NCBI RefSeq assembly: GCF_030323865.1
Contig: NZ_CP066362.1
Span: 620,001 to 684,000 of the forward strand
From: Pseudarthrobacter defluvii
Lineage (GTDB): Bacteria > Actinomycetota > Actinomycetes > Actinomycetales > Micrococcaceae
DNA: 64,000 bases
Reading direction: 5' to 3'
The first letter of the stretch is position 1; each line of letters starts with the position of its first letter. Below the pieces are notes generated by a model, which saw only the letters and a program-made list of their open reading frames with translations, did no database searches and was not told where the DNA came from. Below are positions 7,915 through 17,379 of this stretch, piece after piece. A program made the translations under genes and the position numbers.

Positions 7915-9074
7915 GCACCTTGAACGTAGCCATCACCGGATGCGGCGTCATCGGCCGCACCCACGCCGTAGCCCTGCAGCAGTTCCCGGAGGTGCGGATC
8001 GTCGCCCTCGTCGACGCCATCCCGGCAGCTGCCGAGGCCCTGGCCGATTTCATCGAGAAGCAGGGCGCCCCGCGTCCGCCGCAGTTCAGCACCCTGGCGG
8101 AGGCCTTCGCGGCTGAAGACATTGACCTCGTGGCACTGGCAACGCCCAGCGGCCTCCACATCCAGCAGGGGCTGGAGGTCCTGGCCGCCGGCAAGCACGT
8201 GGTGATCGAGAAGCCCCTCGACGTGGACCTCACCCGGGCCCAGGAAATCGAAGCCGCCGCAAAGGAAGCCGCGGAAAACGGAGTTGTTGCCTCGGTCATC
8301 AGCCAGCACCGGTTCGACCAGTCAAGCGTGGCTGTCGCGGACGCCATCGCGAAGGGCCGGTTCGGCCGGCTCACCTCGGCCATCGCTTCCGTTGCCTGGT
8401 GGCGCAGCCAGGGCTACTACGACTCCGGCGACTGGCGCGGTACGTGGGCCATGGACGGCGGCGGTGCACTGATGAACCAGGGCGTCCACACCGTGGACCT
8501 GCTCCTGTGGTTCATGGGACGCCCCGTGGAAATCCACGCGCACACCGCCCTGCTGGCGCACGAGCGGATCGAAGTGGAGGACACTGCCGTAGCCACCGTC
8601 ACCTTTGAAAACGGCGGACTGGCAGTCCTGCACGCCACCACCTCCGCCTACCCCGGGCTGACCGTCCGCGTCCAGCTCATGGGATCCGAAGGATCGGCCG
8701 TGGTGGACAACGACCGGCTGCAGTACTTCCACAGCAAGGACGCCGGCGGCGAGTCGGCGGACATGGGTCTCCAGGGCGGCGGCAACCAGGCCGACCAGGA
8801 ACTGGCCAAGTACCCGGTGGAGGACTACAAGGCCGCGGACCCCACCACGTACCCCGCCGGCCACGTGCGCCAATACCGGGACATCCTGGCCGCCATCGCC
8901 GGCGGACGGCAGCCCGGCGTCACCGTCAGTGACGCCGTCAACGCGCTCGCGGCAGTGCGCTCCGTGTACGTTTCGGCCACCCTGGGCCAGCCCGTCCTCT
9001 TCGACGACGTCCTTGCAGGGAAGTACAACGACCTTGAAGTCCGCACCGGCAGCTCCGCGGCAGAAAGCGCCTGA
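7911..9074 (+). CDS. Gfo/Idh/MocA-family NAD(P)-dependent oxidoreductase
   Basis: 387 residues. The Rossmann fingerprint GCGVIGRTHA is at residues about 10-19, and the family EKP motif (VIEKPLDVD) is near residue 100. The C-terminal alpha/beta domain carries GGGALMNQGVHTVDLLLWF, which includes the conserved catalytic-face His. Enzymes of this family oxidise or reduce a sugar hydroxyl. Translational coupling on both sides ties it to two isomerase-like proteins, an arrangement seen where a sugar is oxidised to a keto form before isomerisation or cleavage. The exact sugar is not known. Confidence 0.9.
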   Translation: MSTLNVAITGCGVIGRTHAVALQQFPEVRIVALVDAIPAAAEALADFIEKQGAPRPPQFSTLAEAFAAEDIDLVALATPSGLHIQQGLEVLAAGKHVVIEKPLDVDLTRAQEIEAAAKEAAENGVVASVISQHRFDQSSVAVADAIAKGRFGRLTSAIASVAWWRSQGYYDSGDWRGTWAMDGGGALMNQGVHTVDLLLWFMGRPVEIHAHTALLAHERIEVEDTAVATVTFENGGLAVLHATTSAYPGLTVRVQLMGSEGSAVVDNDRLQYFHSKDAGGESADMGLQGGGNQADQELAKYPVEDYKAADPTTYPAGHVRQYRDILAAIAGGRQPGVTVSDAVNALAAVRSVYVSATLGQPVLFDDVLAGKYNDLEVRTGSSAAESA

Positions 9075-9078
9075 CATC

Positions 9079-9984
9079 ATGAAGTTTTCAGTATTCACGG
9101 CATCAACCCCCGACTGGACTCCGGAAGAGGCAGTGAAGCACCTCGCCGACCAGGGCTGGGACGGCGTCGAATGGCGCATCACGGACCAGGCTGACGCCGC
9201 AGCACCTGGCTTCTGGGCTGGCAACAGGGCCACCATCCCGCTCACGGGAATGGAAGACCACCTGGACCGCATCGCCTCCCTTACCAGCGGGGCGGGGCTG
9301 GAGTTTTCCGGGATTGGCGGATACGCGCGGTGCGACAACCATGCGGACGTGGACCGGATGCTCGCCGCCACGGCCAAGCTGGGTGCGGAGAAGGTCAGGG
9401 TAACCACACTTCCGCTGGGAACAGCGGCATGGGGGAACGAACCTGCCAGCGGTACGGCCTATCCGGAGCTCTTCGCGGCTGCCCGGCGTGACTTCGAATG
9501 GATCGCCGAGCGGGCAGCACAGCACGGGGTGAAGGCGCTGGTGGAACTGCATCACCGGACCATCACCGCCTCAGCGTCCTCCGCCCTGCGGCTGCTGGAC
9601 GGACTGGATCCGCGGCATGTAGGCGTCATCCACGACCTGGGCAACCTCCTCATCGAAGGGCAGGAGGACTACCTGCCCGCCTTCGAGCTCCTGGGCGACT
9701 ACCTGGCCCACGTGCACGTCAAGAACGCGGTATGGGTCAACAGCGGGGAAACCGATGAGTCCGGTGCCGCCGTCTACCGCAACGAATGGGCTCCGCTCCG
9801 TTCCGGCCAGGGCAGCGTGCTGCAGTACTTCAAGGCGCTCGCGGCCTTCGGCTATGACGGATGGGTGACAGTGGAGGACTTCTCCACCGACCTCCCGTTG
9901 GCCGAACGGACCGCGGACAACCTTGACTACCTCCGCTCCACGGCCGCCCTGGCAGGGCTCTCCGTCGCGGCAGGGAGGCGGTGA
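9079..9984 (+). CDS. Second sugar phosphate isomerase/epimerase family protein
   Basis: 301 residues starting at MKFSVFTAS. The in-frame ATG at 9079, 4 bp after the dehydrogenase stop, is preferred over an upstream extension inside that gene. TIM-barrel elements are visible: VKALVELHHRTITASAS, VGVIHDLGNLL, YLAHVHVKN, and WVTVEDFS near the end, giving the usual Glu/Asp/His/Glu metal set. It is only distantly like the first isomerase in this operon, so the two probably act on different intermediates. Confidence 0.87.
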   Translation: MKFSVFTASTPDWTPEEAVKHLADQGWDGVEWRITDQADAAAPGFWAGNRATIPLTGMEDHLDRIASLTSGAGLEFSGIGGYARCDNHADVDRMLAATAKLGAEKVRVTTLPLGTAAWGNEPASGTAYPELFAAARRDFEWIAERAAQHGVKALVELHHRTITASASSALRLLDGLDPRHVGVIHDLGNLLIEGQEDYLPAFELLGDYLAHVHVKNAVWVNSGETDESGAAVYRNEWAPLRSGQGSVLQYFKALAAFGYDGWVTVEDFSTDLPLAERTADNLDYLRSTAALAGLSVAAGRR

Positions 9985-9987
9985 GCC

Positions 9988-11391
9988 ATGGGCCAGCCAA
10001 TAGCGGACCACCCGGACCGGCTGCTGCCGGCTGATCCCGGCGTCCGGGAGATCGCGCGGTCGCTTTTCAAAAAGGTGGAGGGGCTGCCCATCATCTCTCC
10101 CCACGGGCACGTGGACGCGGCGGTAATCGAACAGAACACCCCCTTTCCTGATCCCGCTGCGCTCCTGGTCACTCCGGACCATTACGTCACCCGGTTGATC
10201 CACGCCGGCGGGGTACCGATGGACCAGCTGGGCCTCGGCAGCAAGCCGGCCGATTCACGGCAGGTGTGGCGCCACTTCTGCGAGGCGTGGCCCAATTTCG
10301 AGGGAACGGCGTCCGGTTACTGGATCCGGCAGGAGTTCGCCCACGTTTTCGGCATCAGCGGGGAGCCATCCGCGGACAACGCGGACCGGCTCTACGATGC
10401 CCTGCAGGCCAAGCTCTCAGAGCCGGGCTTCCGGCCGCGGGAGCTGTTCAAGGAATTCAACATCGAGGTGCTCGCCACCACCGATGATCCACTGGACTCG
10501 CTCGACAGCCATGCCGCCCTGCACGATGACCCCTCGTTCGCCGCCCGCGTGCTGCCCACCTTCCGGCCGGACCAGTACCTGAACATGGCGCACCCGGCCT
10601 GGCAGGACAACGTGGAGCGCCTCATCGGAGCTGCCGGCGACGGCGCCTCCGGCTATGCGGGGTACATCAAAGCCCTCGAGGCGCGCCGGCGCCACTTCGT
10701 GGAGCGCGGCGCGGTATCCGCGGACCACGGCGTCTTCACGCCCACCACGCTCAAACTGGACGACGGCGAGGCGGAGCGGCTTTTCGAGCGCGGCAGGACG
10801 GGCCAGGCGAGCGCGGCGGACCGGGATGCCTTCGAAGCGCACATGATTTACCAGATGGCACGGATGTCCGTGGGGGACGGCCTGGTCATGACCATCCACC
10901 CGGGCTCCTTCCGCAACCACCACACGCCCACGTTCGAGGCCTTCGGCGCGGACACCGGCCACGACATCCCGGTGGCAGTCAACTACACCGAGGCGGTGCG
11001 GCCGCTGCTGCAGGACTTCGGGACGGCGAAGGACTTCCACCTGGTCCTGTTCACCCTGGATGAGACGGTGTTCTCAAGGGAACTCGCGCCTCTGGCCGGG
11101 TTCTACCCGTCTGTCTACCTTGGAGCGCCGTGGTGGTTCCTGGATGCGCCCGACGCCATGCTCCGCTTCCGCTCGGCGGTCACGGAAACGGCAGGTTTCT
11201 CCCGGTCCTCGGGCTTCATCGATGACACCCGGGCGTTCTGCTCCATCCCTGCCCGCCACGACACGGCCCGCCGGATCGAAGCGTCATTCCTGGCGCGACT
11301 GGTGGCCGAGCACCGGGTCACCGAGGAACGTGCCCACGAACTGATCGTGGACATCATCGACGCATCGCCGCGGCGGGTGTTCAAGCTGTGA
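9988..11391 (+). CDS. uxaC: Glucuronate isomerase
   Basis: 467 residues, the normal family length. UxaC interconverts D-glucuronate and D-fructuronate (and D-galacturonate and D-tagaturonate) in the cytoplasm. Visible features are the early metal-binding HxH in ISPHGHVDAA, the downstream FRNHHTPTF and DTGHDIPV segments, and SSGFIDDTRAFCSIPARHD near the C-terminus. It sits 3 bp after the isomerase-like gene and overlaps the next gene by four bases (GTGA). It is the first committed step of hexuronate use in this locus. Confidence 0.93.
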   Translation: MGQPIADHPDRLLPADPGVREIARSLFKKVEGLPIISPHGHVDAAVIEQNTPFPDPAALLVTPDHYVTRLIHAGGVPMDQLGLGSKPADSRQVWRHFCEAWPNFEGTASGYWIRQEFAHVFGISGEPSADNADRLYDALQAKLSEPGFRPRELFKEFNIEVLATTDDPLDSLDSHAALHDDPSFAARVLPTFRPDQYLNMAHPAWQDNVERLIGAAGDGASGYAGYIKALEARRRHFVERGAVSADHGVFTPTTLKLDDGEAERLFERGRTGQASAADRDAFEAHMIYQMARMSVGDGLVMTIHPGSFRNHHTPTFEAFGADTGHDIPVAVNYTEAVRPLLQDFGTAKDFHLVLFTLDETVFSRELAPLAGFYPSVYLGAPWWFLDAPDAMLRFRSAVTETAGFSRSSGFIDDTRAFCSIPARHDTARRIEASFLARLVAEHRVTEERAHELIVDIIDASPRRVFKL

Positions 11392-12809
11392 CTGCCGCGC
11401 CGCCTGTACTCAACCGCAGCCTGAAGCCGCTGCCCGCAGCTCCGGTGCGCATCGTGCACCTCGGGCTGGGGGCGTTCCACCGTTCCCACCAGGCCTGGTA
11501 CACGCAGCATGCCGGGGACTCAGGGGAGTGGGGGATCGCCGCGTTCACCGGACGCCGTCCGGACGCCGCGGAGGCGCTGTCCGCGCAGGACTGCCTTTAC
11601 ACGCTGGTAGAGCGGTCTGGAGGCGGCGACAGCTTTGAAGTCATCGGCAGCATCGTCGAGGCGGTGGACGGTGCCGACGCGGGCCGCCTGTGCGAGCTTG
11701 TGGCGGCGAAAGAGACCTCGATCGTTACGCTGACCATCACCGAGGCCGCCTACGGGCTGGCTGCGGATGGAACGTTCGACGGCGGCGCTCCCGGTGTGGC
11801 GGACGACCTCCGCGCGCTGTCGGCAGCGGCGTCCGGGGAACCACAGGTGGCCGGCACAGCGCCCGCTACACCTTTGGGCCGCCTGGTGCTGGCCCTCGCC
11901 AGCCGCCGGGACAGCGGTGCGGGACCGATCGCCGTCGTCAGCTGTGACAACCTGTCCGCCAACGGCGAGGTGGCCCGACGGGCCGTCCTGGGCCTGGCAT
12001 CCGGATGGGGTTCCGAACTGGTGGAGTGGATCGAAGCGAACGTGAGCTTCGTGAGTACTTCCGTGGACCGGATCACCCCGCGGACCACCGACGCGGACAT
12101 CGCGGAAGTGGCAGGGCAGTGCGGCTACGCCGACAGCTCGCCGGTGGTGGCCGAACCTTTCCGCAACTGGGTGCTCAGCGGGGACTTTCCCGCCGGGCGT
12201 CCGCGCTGGGAGGAGGCCGGCGCCCTCGTGGTGCAGGACATTGAACCCTACGAAAACCGCAAGCTGTGGCTCCTCAACGGGTCGCACTCCATCCTGGCGT
12301 ATGCCGGGCAGCTGCGTGGGCACGCCACCGTGGCCGATGCCCTCTCCGACCCCGCCTGCCGGAAGGCTGTGGAGGACTTCTGGGACGAGGCCGCACACCA
12401 CCTGCAGGCTGCAGGACTGGACGTTCCCGGTTACCGGCAGGCACTGCTGGAGCGGTTCGGAAATGCCCGGATCGCCCACCGGCTTGCACAGATCGCGGCG
12501 GACGGCACCACCAAGCTGCGGATGCGCGCCGTACCCGTCCTGACGGCGGAACGGGCCAGCGGCCGGACCGGCAGCGGGGCCGCCCTGATGCTTGCCGCCT
12601 GGATCGACTACGTAGCTGCCACCCAGGACTTCCAGGACCCGCTGGCCGCGCACATCCACGCGGCCAACGCGCTTGAAGGAGGCGAAAGGGTCCAGGCCCT
12701 GCTCGGCCTGGTCAGCGCCGACATCGCGGACGACCCCGGCATTGTTTCCCTTGTCCACGGGTTGTGCGGATCCATCGCAGCCCAGAGCGTCACTCCCTCA
12801 CCTCTTTAG
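11388..12809 (+). CDS. uxuB: Mannitol dehydrogenase family protein, probable D-fructuronate reductase (D-mannonate oxidoreductase)
   Basis: 473 residues. N-terminal nucleotide domain [15 protein letters not shown]; central [10 protein letters not shown] and the catalytic-region segment [17 protein letters not shown] (Lys and Asn/His of the polyol dehydrogenase family). The GTG start overlaps the uxaC stop. In this context it should reduce fructuronate to mannonate with NADH. Paralogues act on tagaturonate, mannitol or arabinitol, so the symbol rests partly on neighbours. Confidence 0.85.
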   Translation: MTAAPPVLNRSLKPLPAAPVRIVHLGLGAFHRSHQAWYTQHAGDSGEWGIAAFTGRRPDAAEALSAQDCLYTLVERSGGGDSFEVIGSIVEAVDGADAGRLCELVAAKETSIVTLTITEAAYGLAADGTFDGGAPGVADDLRALSAAASGEPQVAGTAPATPLGRLVLALASRRDSGAGPIAVVSCDNLSANGEVARRAVLGLASGWGSELVEWIEANVSFVSTSVDRITPRTTDADIAEVAGQCGYADSSPVVAEPFRNWVLSGDFPAGRPRWEEAGALVVQDIEPYENRKLWLLNGSHSILAYAGQLRGHATVADALSDPACRKAVEDFWDEAAHHLQAAGLDVPGYRQALLERFGNARIAHRLAQIAADGTTKLRMRAVPVLTAERASGRTGSGAALMLAAWIDYVAATQDFQDPLAAHIHAANALEGGERVQALLGLVSADIADDPGIVSLVHGLCGSIAAQSVTPSPL

Positions 12810-12847
12810 ACCCTGCTTTTTACTTCCGAAAGGAACAGTTAAACCCC

Positions 12848-14077
12848 ATGAAGATCATTGCCGCCGATGTGTTTGTGACCAGTCCGTCCCGGAACTTTGT
12901 GACCCTTCGGATTACGACCGAGGACGGGGTGACGGGTATTGGTGATGCCACCTTGAACGGGCGTGAACTGGCTGTTGCCGCGTACCTGAAGGAGCACGTG
13001 GCGCAGTTGTTGATCGGCAAGGATGCGCACCGGATTGAGGATACGTGGCAGTTCCTGTACCGGTCTTCGTATTGGCGGCGGGGTCCGGTGACGATGGCGG
13101 CGATCGCTGCGGTGGATATGGCTCTTTGGGATATTAAGGGCAAGGTGGCCGGTTTGCCGGTGTACCAGCTCCTCGGTGGGGCGTCGCGGAACGGGTTGCG
13201 GGCGTACGGGCATGCCTCGGGTGCGGATATTGAGTCGTTGTTCGATTCGGTGCGGGAGCATCTGGAGCTGGGGTACAAGTCGATCCGGATCCAGACGGCG
13301 GTGCCGGGGATCAAGGCCCTGTATGGGGTGGCGGCGCAGGCGCAGGCGTCGGGGGAGCGGTATGACTATGAGCCTGCGGGGCGGGGTGCGTTCCCGGTGG
13401 AGGAGGACTGGGACACCCGGGCGTACCTGCGGCACCTGCCGGGGGTGTTTGAGGCGGTCCGGAACGAGTTTGGTCCGGAGATCCCGTTGCTGCATGACGG
13501 GCATCACCGGATGACGCCGATCCAGGCGGCGAAGCTGGGCAAGGCCCTGGAGCCGTATGACTTGTTTTGGTTGGAGGACTGCACCCCGGCGGAGAACCAG
13601 GAGGGGCTGCGCCTGGTGCGGCAGCACACCACCACGCCGTTGGCGATCGGGGAGATCTTCAATACGGTGTGGGATTACCAGACGCTGATCAAGGAACAGC
13701 TGATCGATTATGTCCGGGCCGCGTCCACGCATTTTGGCGGGATTTCGCCGTTGAAGAAGGTGATGGATTTCGCTGCGCAGTACCAGATCAAGTCCGGGTT
13801 CCATGGGCCGACGGATATTTCCCCGGTGGGGTTCGCGGCGCAGCTGCATGTGGGCTTGGCGATCCATAACTACGGGATCCAGGAGTACATGCAGCACTCG
13901 GTGAAGACCAACGAGGTCTTCGAGCAGTCCATGACGTTCGTGGACGGGTACCTGCACCCGGGCGACAAGCCCGGCATCGGCGTCGAATTCAACGAAGAAG
14001 CCGCCGCGGCCTACCCGTACCAGCAGGCCTACCTGCCCTACAACCGCCTCGTCGACGGCACCGTCCACGACTGGTGA
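12848..14077 (+). CDS. D-mannonate dehydratase, enolase superfamily (ManD type)
   Basis: 409 residues, typical of ManD. It dehydrates D-mannonate to 2-keto-3-deoxy-D-gluconate; some family members also take D-gluconate. Metal ligands are seen in [17 protein letters not shown] and AIGEIFN, with the acid/base region [12 protein letters not shown] and [13 protein letters not shown]. The ATG at 12848 follows GAAAGGAAC and gives the canonical N-terminus [13 protein letters not shown]; an upstream in-frame start would lie in the previous gene. Codon use is odd: from about 12890 to 13890 third positions are mostly G or T (GGG, TTG, GGT, CGG), while the last 180 bases return to the C-ending style of the neighbours. 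Confidence 0.92.
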   Translation: MKIIAADVFVTSPSRNFVTLRITTEDGVTGIGDATLNGRELAVAAYLKEHVAQLLIGKDAHRIEDTWQFLYRSSYWRRGPVTMAAIAAVDMALWDIKGKVAGLPVYQLLGGASRNGLRAYGHASGADIESLFDSVREHLELGYKSIRIQTAVPGIKALYGVAAQAQASGERYDYEPAGRGAFPVEEDWDTRAYLRHLPGVFEAVRNEFGPEIPLLHDGHHRMTPIQAAKLGKALEPYDLFWLEDCTPAENQEGLRLVRQHTTTPLAIGEIFNTVWDYQTLIKEQLIDYVRAASTHFGGISPLKKVMDFAAQYQIKSGFHGPTDISPVGFAAQLHVGLAIHNYGIQEYMQHSVKTNEVFEQSMTFVDGYLHPGDKPGIGVEFNEEAAAAYPYQQAYLPYNRLVDGTVHDW

Positions 14078-14126
14078 GCGTGGCCACGGCTGGTAACAGA
14101 AACCACGACCGGCAAGAAGGACAACT

Positions 14127-16430
14127 TTGGTGAGCAACAATATTCCCGCCCCTGCTAAACCCCGCGTGGTGGTCATGGGCGTCTCCGGCTGCGGCAAGAC
14201 GACCGTGGGCGGCCTCGTGGCCCGCGAACTCGGGGTGCCCTTCCTCGACGGCGACTCCCTGCATCCGGTGGAGAACGTTGCCAAGATGGCGGCCGGCCAC
14301 CCGTTGACCGATGAGGACCGCTGGCCCTGGCTGGCGATCGTGGGACGTGAGCTGGCTGCCGCCGGTGACAGCGGGATGGTCCTGGCCTGTTCGGCGCTGC
14401 GGCGAACCTACCGCGACGCGATCCGGGAACAGGCGCCGGACACCATCTTCCTGCATCTGAACGGCAGCAAGGAGGTCCTCGCCCAGCGTGTGGGCGGCAG
14501 GGCCGGGCATTTCATGCCGCCCGCGCTGCTGGACTCCCAGCTCGCCACCCTGGAACCGCTGCAGGAGGACGAACGCGGCGTGGTGGTGGACATCGCCGCG
14601 CCCGTGCCGGAAGTGGTGGCCGCGGCACTAAAGGGGATTGCCGCCGTCGCACATTCAGCCGAAGGTACCGCCGGGACCCGGCCGCGGCAGTTCGACGTCG
14701 ACCTGGCCGCCGCCCCGTTCAATCTCGACGACGACGCGGTCGCCTGGGTGGAGGGCACGATTGGTGCGATGACGCTCGAGGAGAAGATCGGGCAGCTGTT
14801 CATCAACCACAACAACGACTACTCACCCGAGTACCTCGACGGGGTGCTGGAGAACTACCACGTGGGCGGCATGCGTTACCGTCCGGGTCCGTCCGCTGCG
14901 GTGCAGGAACACATCCGCTACGCGCAGTCCAAGTCCCGGATTCCGTTGCTGGTTGCGTCCAACCCCGAGATGGGCGGGGCCGGCAGCTGCGACGACGGAA
15001 CGTTCGTATCCACGCATCTGCAGGCGGGCTCGCATCCGGACAAGAACATCGCCCGGCAGATGGGGCAGGTGGCCGGGGTGGAGACGGCGGCCCTGGGCTG
15101 CAACTGGGCCTTCGCACCGATCGTGGACATCCACTACAACTGGCGGAACACGGTCATTTCCACGCGCTCCTTCGGCAACACGCCGGAAGTTGTGGTGGAG
15201 CGGGCCAAGGAGTACTTCGACGGCATCAGCGAATCACCCACGGCATGCGCCATGAAGCACTTCCCGGGGGACGGTATGGATGAGCGGGACCAGCACGTGG
15301 TCACGTCCTACAACACCCTCCCCTACGAGGAGTGGAACCGGACGTACGGACACGTGTACCGGGAGATGATTGCGCATGGCGTGCAGTCCATCATGGCCGG
15401 CCACATCGGGGCGCCGGAGGTATCCCGGCATTTCCGGCCCGGGCTGTCCGACTCCGAGGTCCTGCCTGCCACGTTGTCCCCGGAACTCCTGCAGGACCTG
15501 CTGCGCGGGGAACTCGGGTTCAACGGCCTGGTGCTCACCGATGCTTCGCAAATGGTTGGGCTGACACAGGCGATGAAGCGCAAGGACCTGGTGCCTGCCA
15601 CGATCGCTGCCGGCTGCGACATGTTCCTGTTCTTCCGGAACCCCGCCGAGGACTTCCAATACATGATGGACGGCTACAAGTCCGGTCTCATTACCGAGCA
15701 GCGGCTGCATGATGCGCTGCGACGGATCCTGGGATTGAAGGCGTCGCTGGGGCTGCACCGGAAATCTGCTGATGAGCTGGTTCCGCCTGCCGAGGCGCTT
15801 GCCGTTATTGGGTCTGCTGAGCACCGTGCCGTGGCCGCTGGGATTGCAGACAAGACGGTGACGCTGGTCAAGGACACGGCCGGTAACCTGCCCATCACGC
15901 CGGCCACCCACCCCCGCATCCGTTTGTACGGAATCTCCGGCGGGGCAGACTTTACCCGGGCGGATCCACTGGCCTACCTGGACGTGGTGAAGGAGGAACT
16001 GGAAGCTGCCGGGTTCCAGGTCCACCTGTTCCGGACGGCAGAGCAGCGCGAGGCGGCGGGGGAGGCCGGCATGAACTTCATGCGGGTGCTGTCCGAGGAA
16101 GCCACCGGCGACTACGCGGAGAAGTACGACGCAGCGTTTGTCTTCGCCAACGTGAAAGGTTTCGCGCAGGAGGCAGCCATCCGGATCAAATGGTCTTCTC
16201 CCATGGCTGCCGAGATTCCCTGGTACGCCACCGAGGTGCCCACTGTGTTCGTTTCCCTGAACCAGCCGAACCACCTGATCGACGTGCCCATGGTCAGGAC
16301 CGCCATCCACGCCCATGCGGGAACACGGGAAGCGATCCGGGCCGCAGTGGAAAAGATCCAGGGCAAATCGGAGTTCCAGGGCACGTTCAACGAGAACGTG
16401 TTTTGTGGGTCGTTTGATACGCGGCTCTAG
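14127..16430 (+). CDS. Gluconokinase / glycoside hydrolase family 3 fusion protein
   Basis: 767 residues with two full domains. Residues about 12-172 are a thermoresistant-type gluconokinase: P-loop GVSGCGKT at 18-25, the GDSLHPVENVAKM and TDEDRWPWL substrate motifs, and CSALRRTYRD. A Thr/Ala/Pro linker of about 30 residues leads to a cytoplasmic GH3 catalytic domain (about 205-767) of the NagZ-like branch: KHFPGDG at 377-383, the Asp-His dyad D388/H390 in RDQH, and the nucleophile D472 in GLVLTDAS. There is no signal peptide. The reading frame is continuous, with no stop or shift at the junction. Start is TTG 14127 or GTG 14130, with AAGAAGGA upstream. The arrangement suggests that a glycoside is cleaved and the released gluconate phosphorylated by the same protein; substrates are inferred. 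It closes the uronate operon. Confidence 0.92.
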   Translation: MVSNNIPAPAKPRVVVMGVSGCGKTTVGGLVARELGVPFLDGDSLHPVENVAKMAAGHPLTDEDRWPWLAIVGRELAAAGDSGMVLACSALRRTYRDAIREQAPDTIFLHLNGSKEVLAQRVGGRAGHFMPPALLDSQLATLEPLQEDERGVVVDIAAPVPEVVAAALKGIAAVAHSAEGTAGTRPRQFDVDLAAAPFNLDDDAVAWVEGTIGAMTLEEKIGQLFINHNNDYSPEYLDGVLENYHVGGMRYRPGPSAAVQEHIRYAQSKSRIPLLVASNPEMGGAGSCDDGTFVSTHLQAGSHPDKNIARQMGQVAGVETAALGCNWAFAPIVDIHYNWRNTVISTRSFGNTPEVVVERAKEYFDGISESPTACAMKHFPGDGMDERDQHVVTSYNTLPYEEWNRTYGHVYREMIAHGVQSIMAGHIGAPEVSRHFRPGLSDSEVLPATLSPELLQDLLRGELGFNGLVLTDASQMVGLTQAMKRKDLVPATIAAGCDMFLFFRNPAEDFQYMMDGYKSGLITEQRLHDALRRILGLKASLGLHRKSADELVPPAEALAVIGSAEHRAVAAGIADKTVTLVKDTAGNLPITPATHPRIRLYGISGGADFTRADPLAYLDVVKEELEAAGFQVHLFRTAEQREAAGEAGMNFMRVLSEEATGDYAEKYDAAFVFANVKGFAQEAAIRIKWSSPMAAEIPWYATEVPTVFVSLNQPNHLIDVPMVRTAIHAHAGTREAIRAAVEKIQGKSEFQGTFNENVFCGSFDTRL

Positions 16431-16435
16431 GCGCG

Positions 16436-16479
16436 CATGCAGGAGGCGCCACCGCAACAGCGATGGCGCCTCCTGCATG
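16436..16479. terminator. Strong bidirectional hairpin
   Basis: A perfect 16-bp stem (16436-16451 with 16464-16479) with a 12-base loop lies between the convergent fusion gene and the Rho_N-repeat gene. There is no long T-run on either side. Confidence 0.75.
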
Positions 16480-16497
16480 TGTCAGGCCTGGGTGACC

Positions 16498-17379
16498 CTA
16501 CGCGTCTTCACGGTCCGGGTTCTCCAGCCGGAAGAAGGTGGACTGGTTTCCGTCCGTCCGCTCCTCCTGGTAAATGAAGTTCAGCCGCCGGTCGTCGAAC
16601 GTCTTGAACCATTCCTCCCAGCTGACCTCGCGAAGGTTGGCGTCCCTGTCCTGGAAATCGATGCGCAGGACGCCCAAATGGTCGCCATGCTCGGTGCCCT
16701 CCACCGTGGCAGGGACACCGCCGCGTTCTTCGGCCCACTGCCTGATGACTTCATGGTGCGTGGTAGCCAGGCTCCGGCCTTCGCGCTCGGGTTCCTCCTC
16801 CGTGGAGGTGATCTCCTGCGAGTACTTCAGTGACTTGGACGAGTCATCGCCGTAACGGATCTTGCCGCCGTCGGGGCCGGCGCCGAGGTCCTCCGCGTCT
16901 CCGCCGGCATCCTCACTCCGGTTACCTCCGCCGCCCGCGCCCTCCTGGCGGGCCTTGGCCACCTCTCTGACCAGTTCTTCCTTCCGCATGCCGGAGGCGC
17001 CGGGGATGTGGTCTTCCCTGGCCTCCTTGCGGAGTTCATCCACTTTCATGCCGCGCAGCTCGGTTTCGCTGACGTCCGGGGTGTTGGGGGTTTGGTTGCC
17101 GGGCTCGTCACGGCCTTCCTTGCCGCTGCCTGACTTGCCGCTGCTGGCCCGTCCGGAGTTGCCTGAGCCGGACCGGGAACCTTCCTTCCGGCCGCCGTCG
17201 TGGTCCTCCTGCCGGGCCTTAGCCACAGCCTTTACCAGATCTTCCTTGTGCATATCCGAGGCGCCGGCAATGTGTTCTTCCCTGGCCTCCTTGCGGAGTT
17301 CATCCACCTTCATGCTGCGCAGTTTCGTCTCGCTCACATCGGGCGTGTTCGGCGTCTGGTTGCCGGGCTTGTCACTCAT
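16498..17379 (-). CDS. Protein with two Rho_N/SAP-like repeats, function unknown
   Basis: 293 residues from MSDKPGNQ; the start has GGGAGGA upstream, so a longer open frame to 17490 is rejected. Residues 5-57 and 93-145 are near-identical copies of a unit (PGNQTPNTPDVSET, then KVDELRKEARE and KEDLV) like the N-terminal domain of Rho terminator, a small helical nucleic-acid-binding fold. A Gly/Ser/Lys-rich spacer separates them. The C-terminal part (about 185-293) is acidic with Trp-rich HEVIRQWAEERGG and EVSWEEWFKTFDD and is not assigned. Similar short proteins in soil actinobacteria are unstudied. Binding to DNA or RNA is inference. Confidence 0.8.
   Translation of the reverse strand: MSDKPGNQTPNTPDVSETKLRSMKVDELRKEAREEHIAGASDMHKEDLVKAVAKARQEDHDGGRKEGSRSGSGNSGRASSGKSGSGKEGRDEPGNQTPNTPDVSETELRGMKVDELRKEAREDHIPGASGMRKEELVREVAKARQEGAGGGGNRSEDAGGDAEDLGAGPDGGKIRYGDDSSKSLKYSQEITSTEEEPEREGRSLATTHHEVIRQWAEERGGVPATVEGTEHGDHLGVLRIDFQDRDANLREVSWEEWFKTFDDRRLNFIYQEERTDGNQSTFFRLENPDREDA
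16945..17367. repeat. Intragenic direct repeat (two ~159-bp units)
   Basis: The Rho_N-like units occupy about 17209-17367 and 16945-17103 and are close to identical at the DNA level (both contain CCTCCTTGCGGAGTTCATCC), with the spacer of about 105 bp between them unrelated. This indicates a recent or gene-converted duplication. Confidence 0.75.

Noticed and set aside
12839..14284. 481-codon minus-strand frame across the mannonate dehydratase gene
   Set aside because: Arg/Pro/His-rich shadow of the dehydratase; no motif and no start signal.
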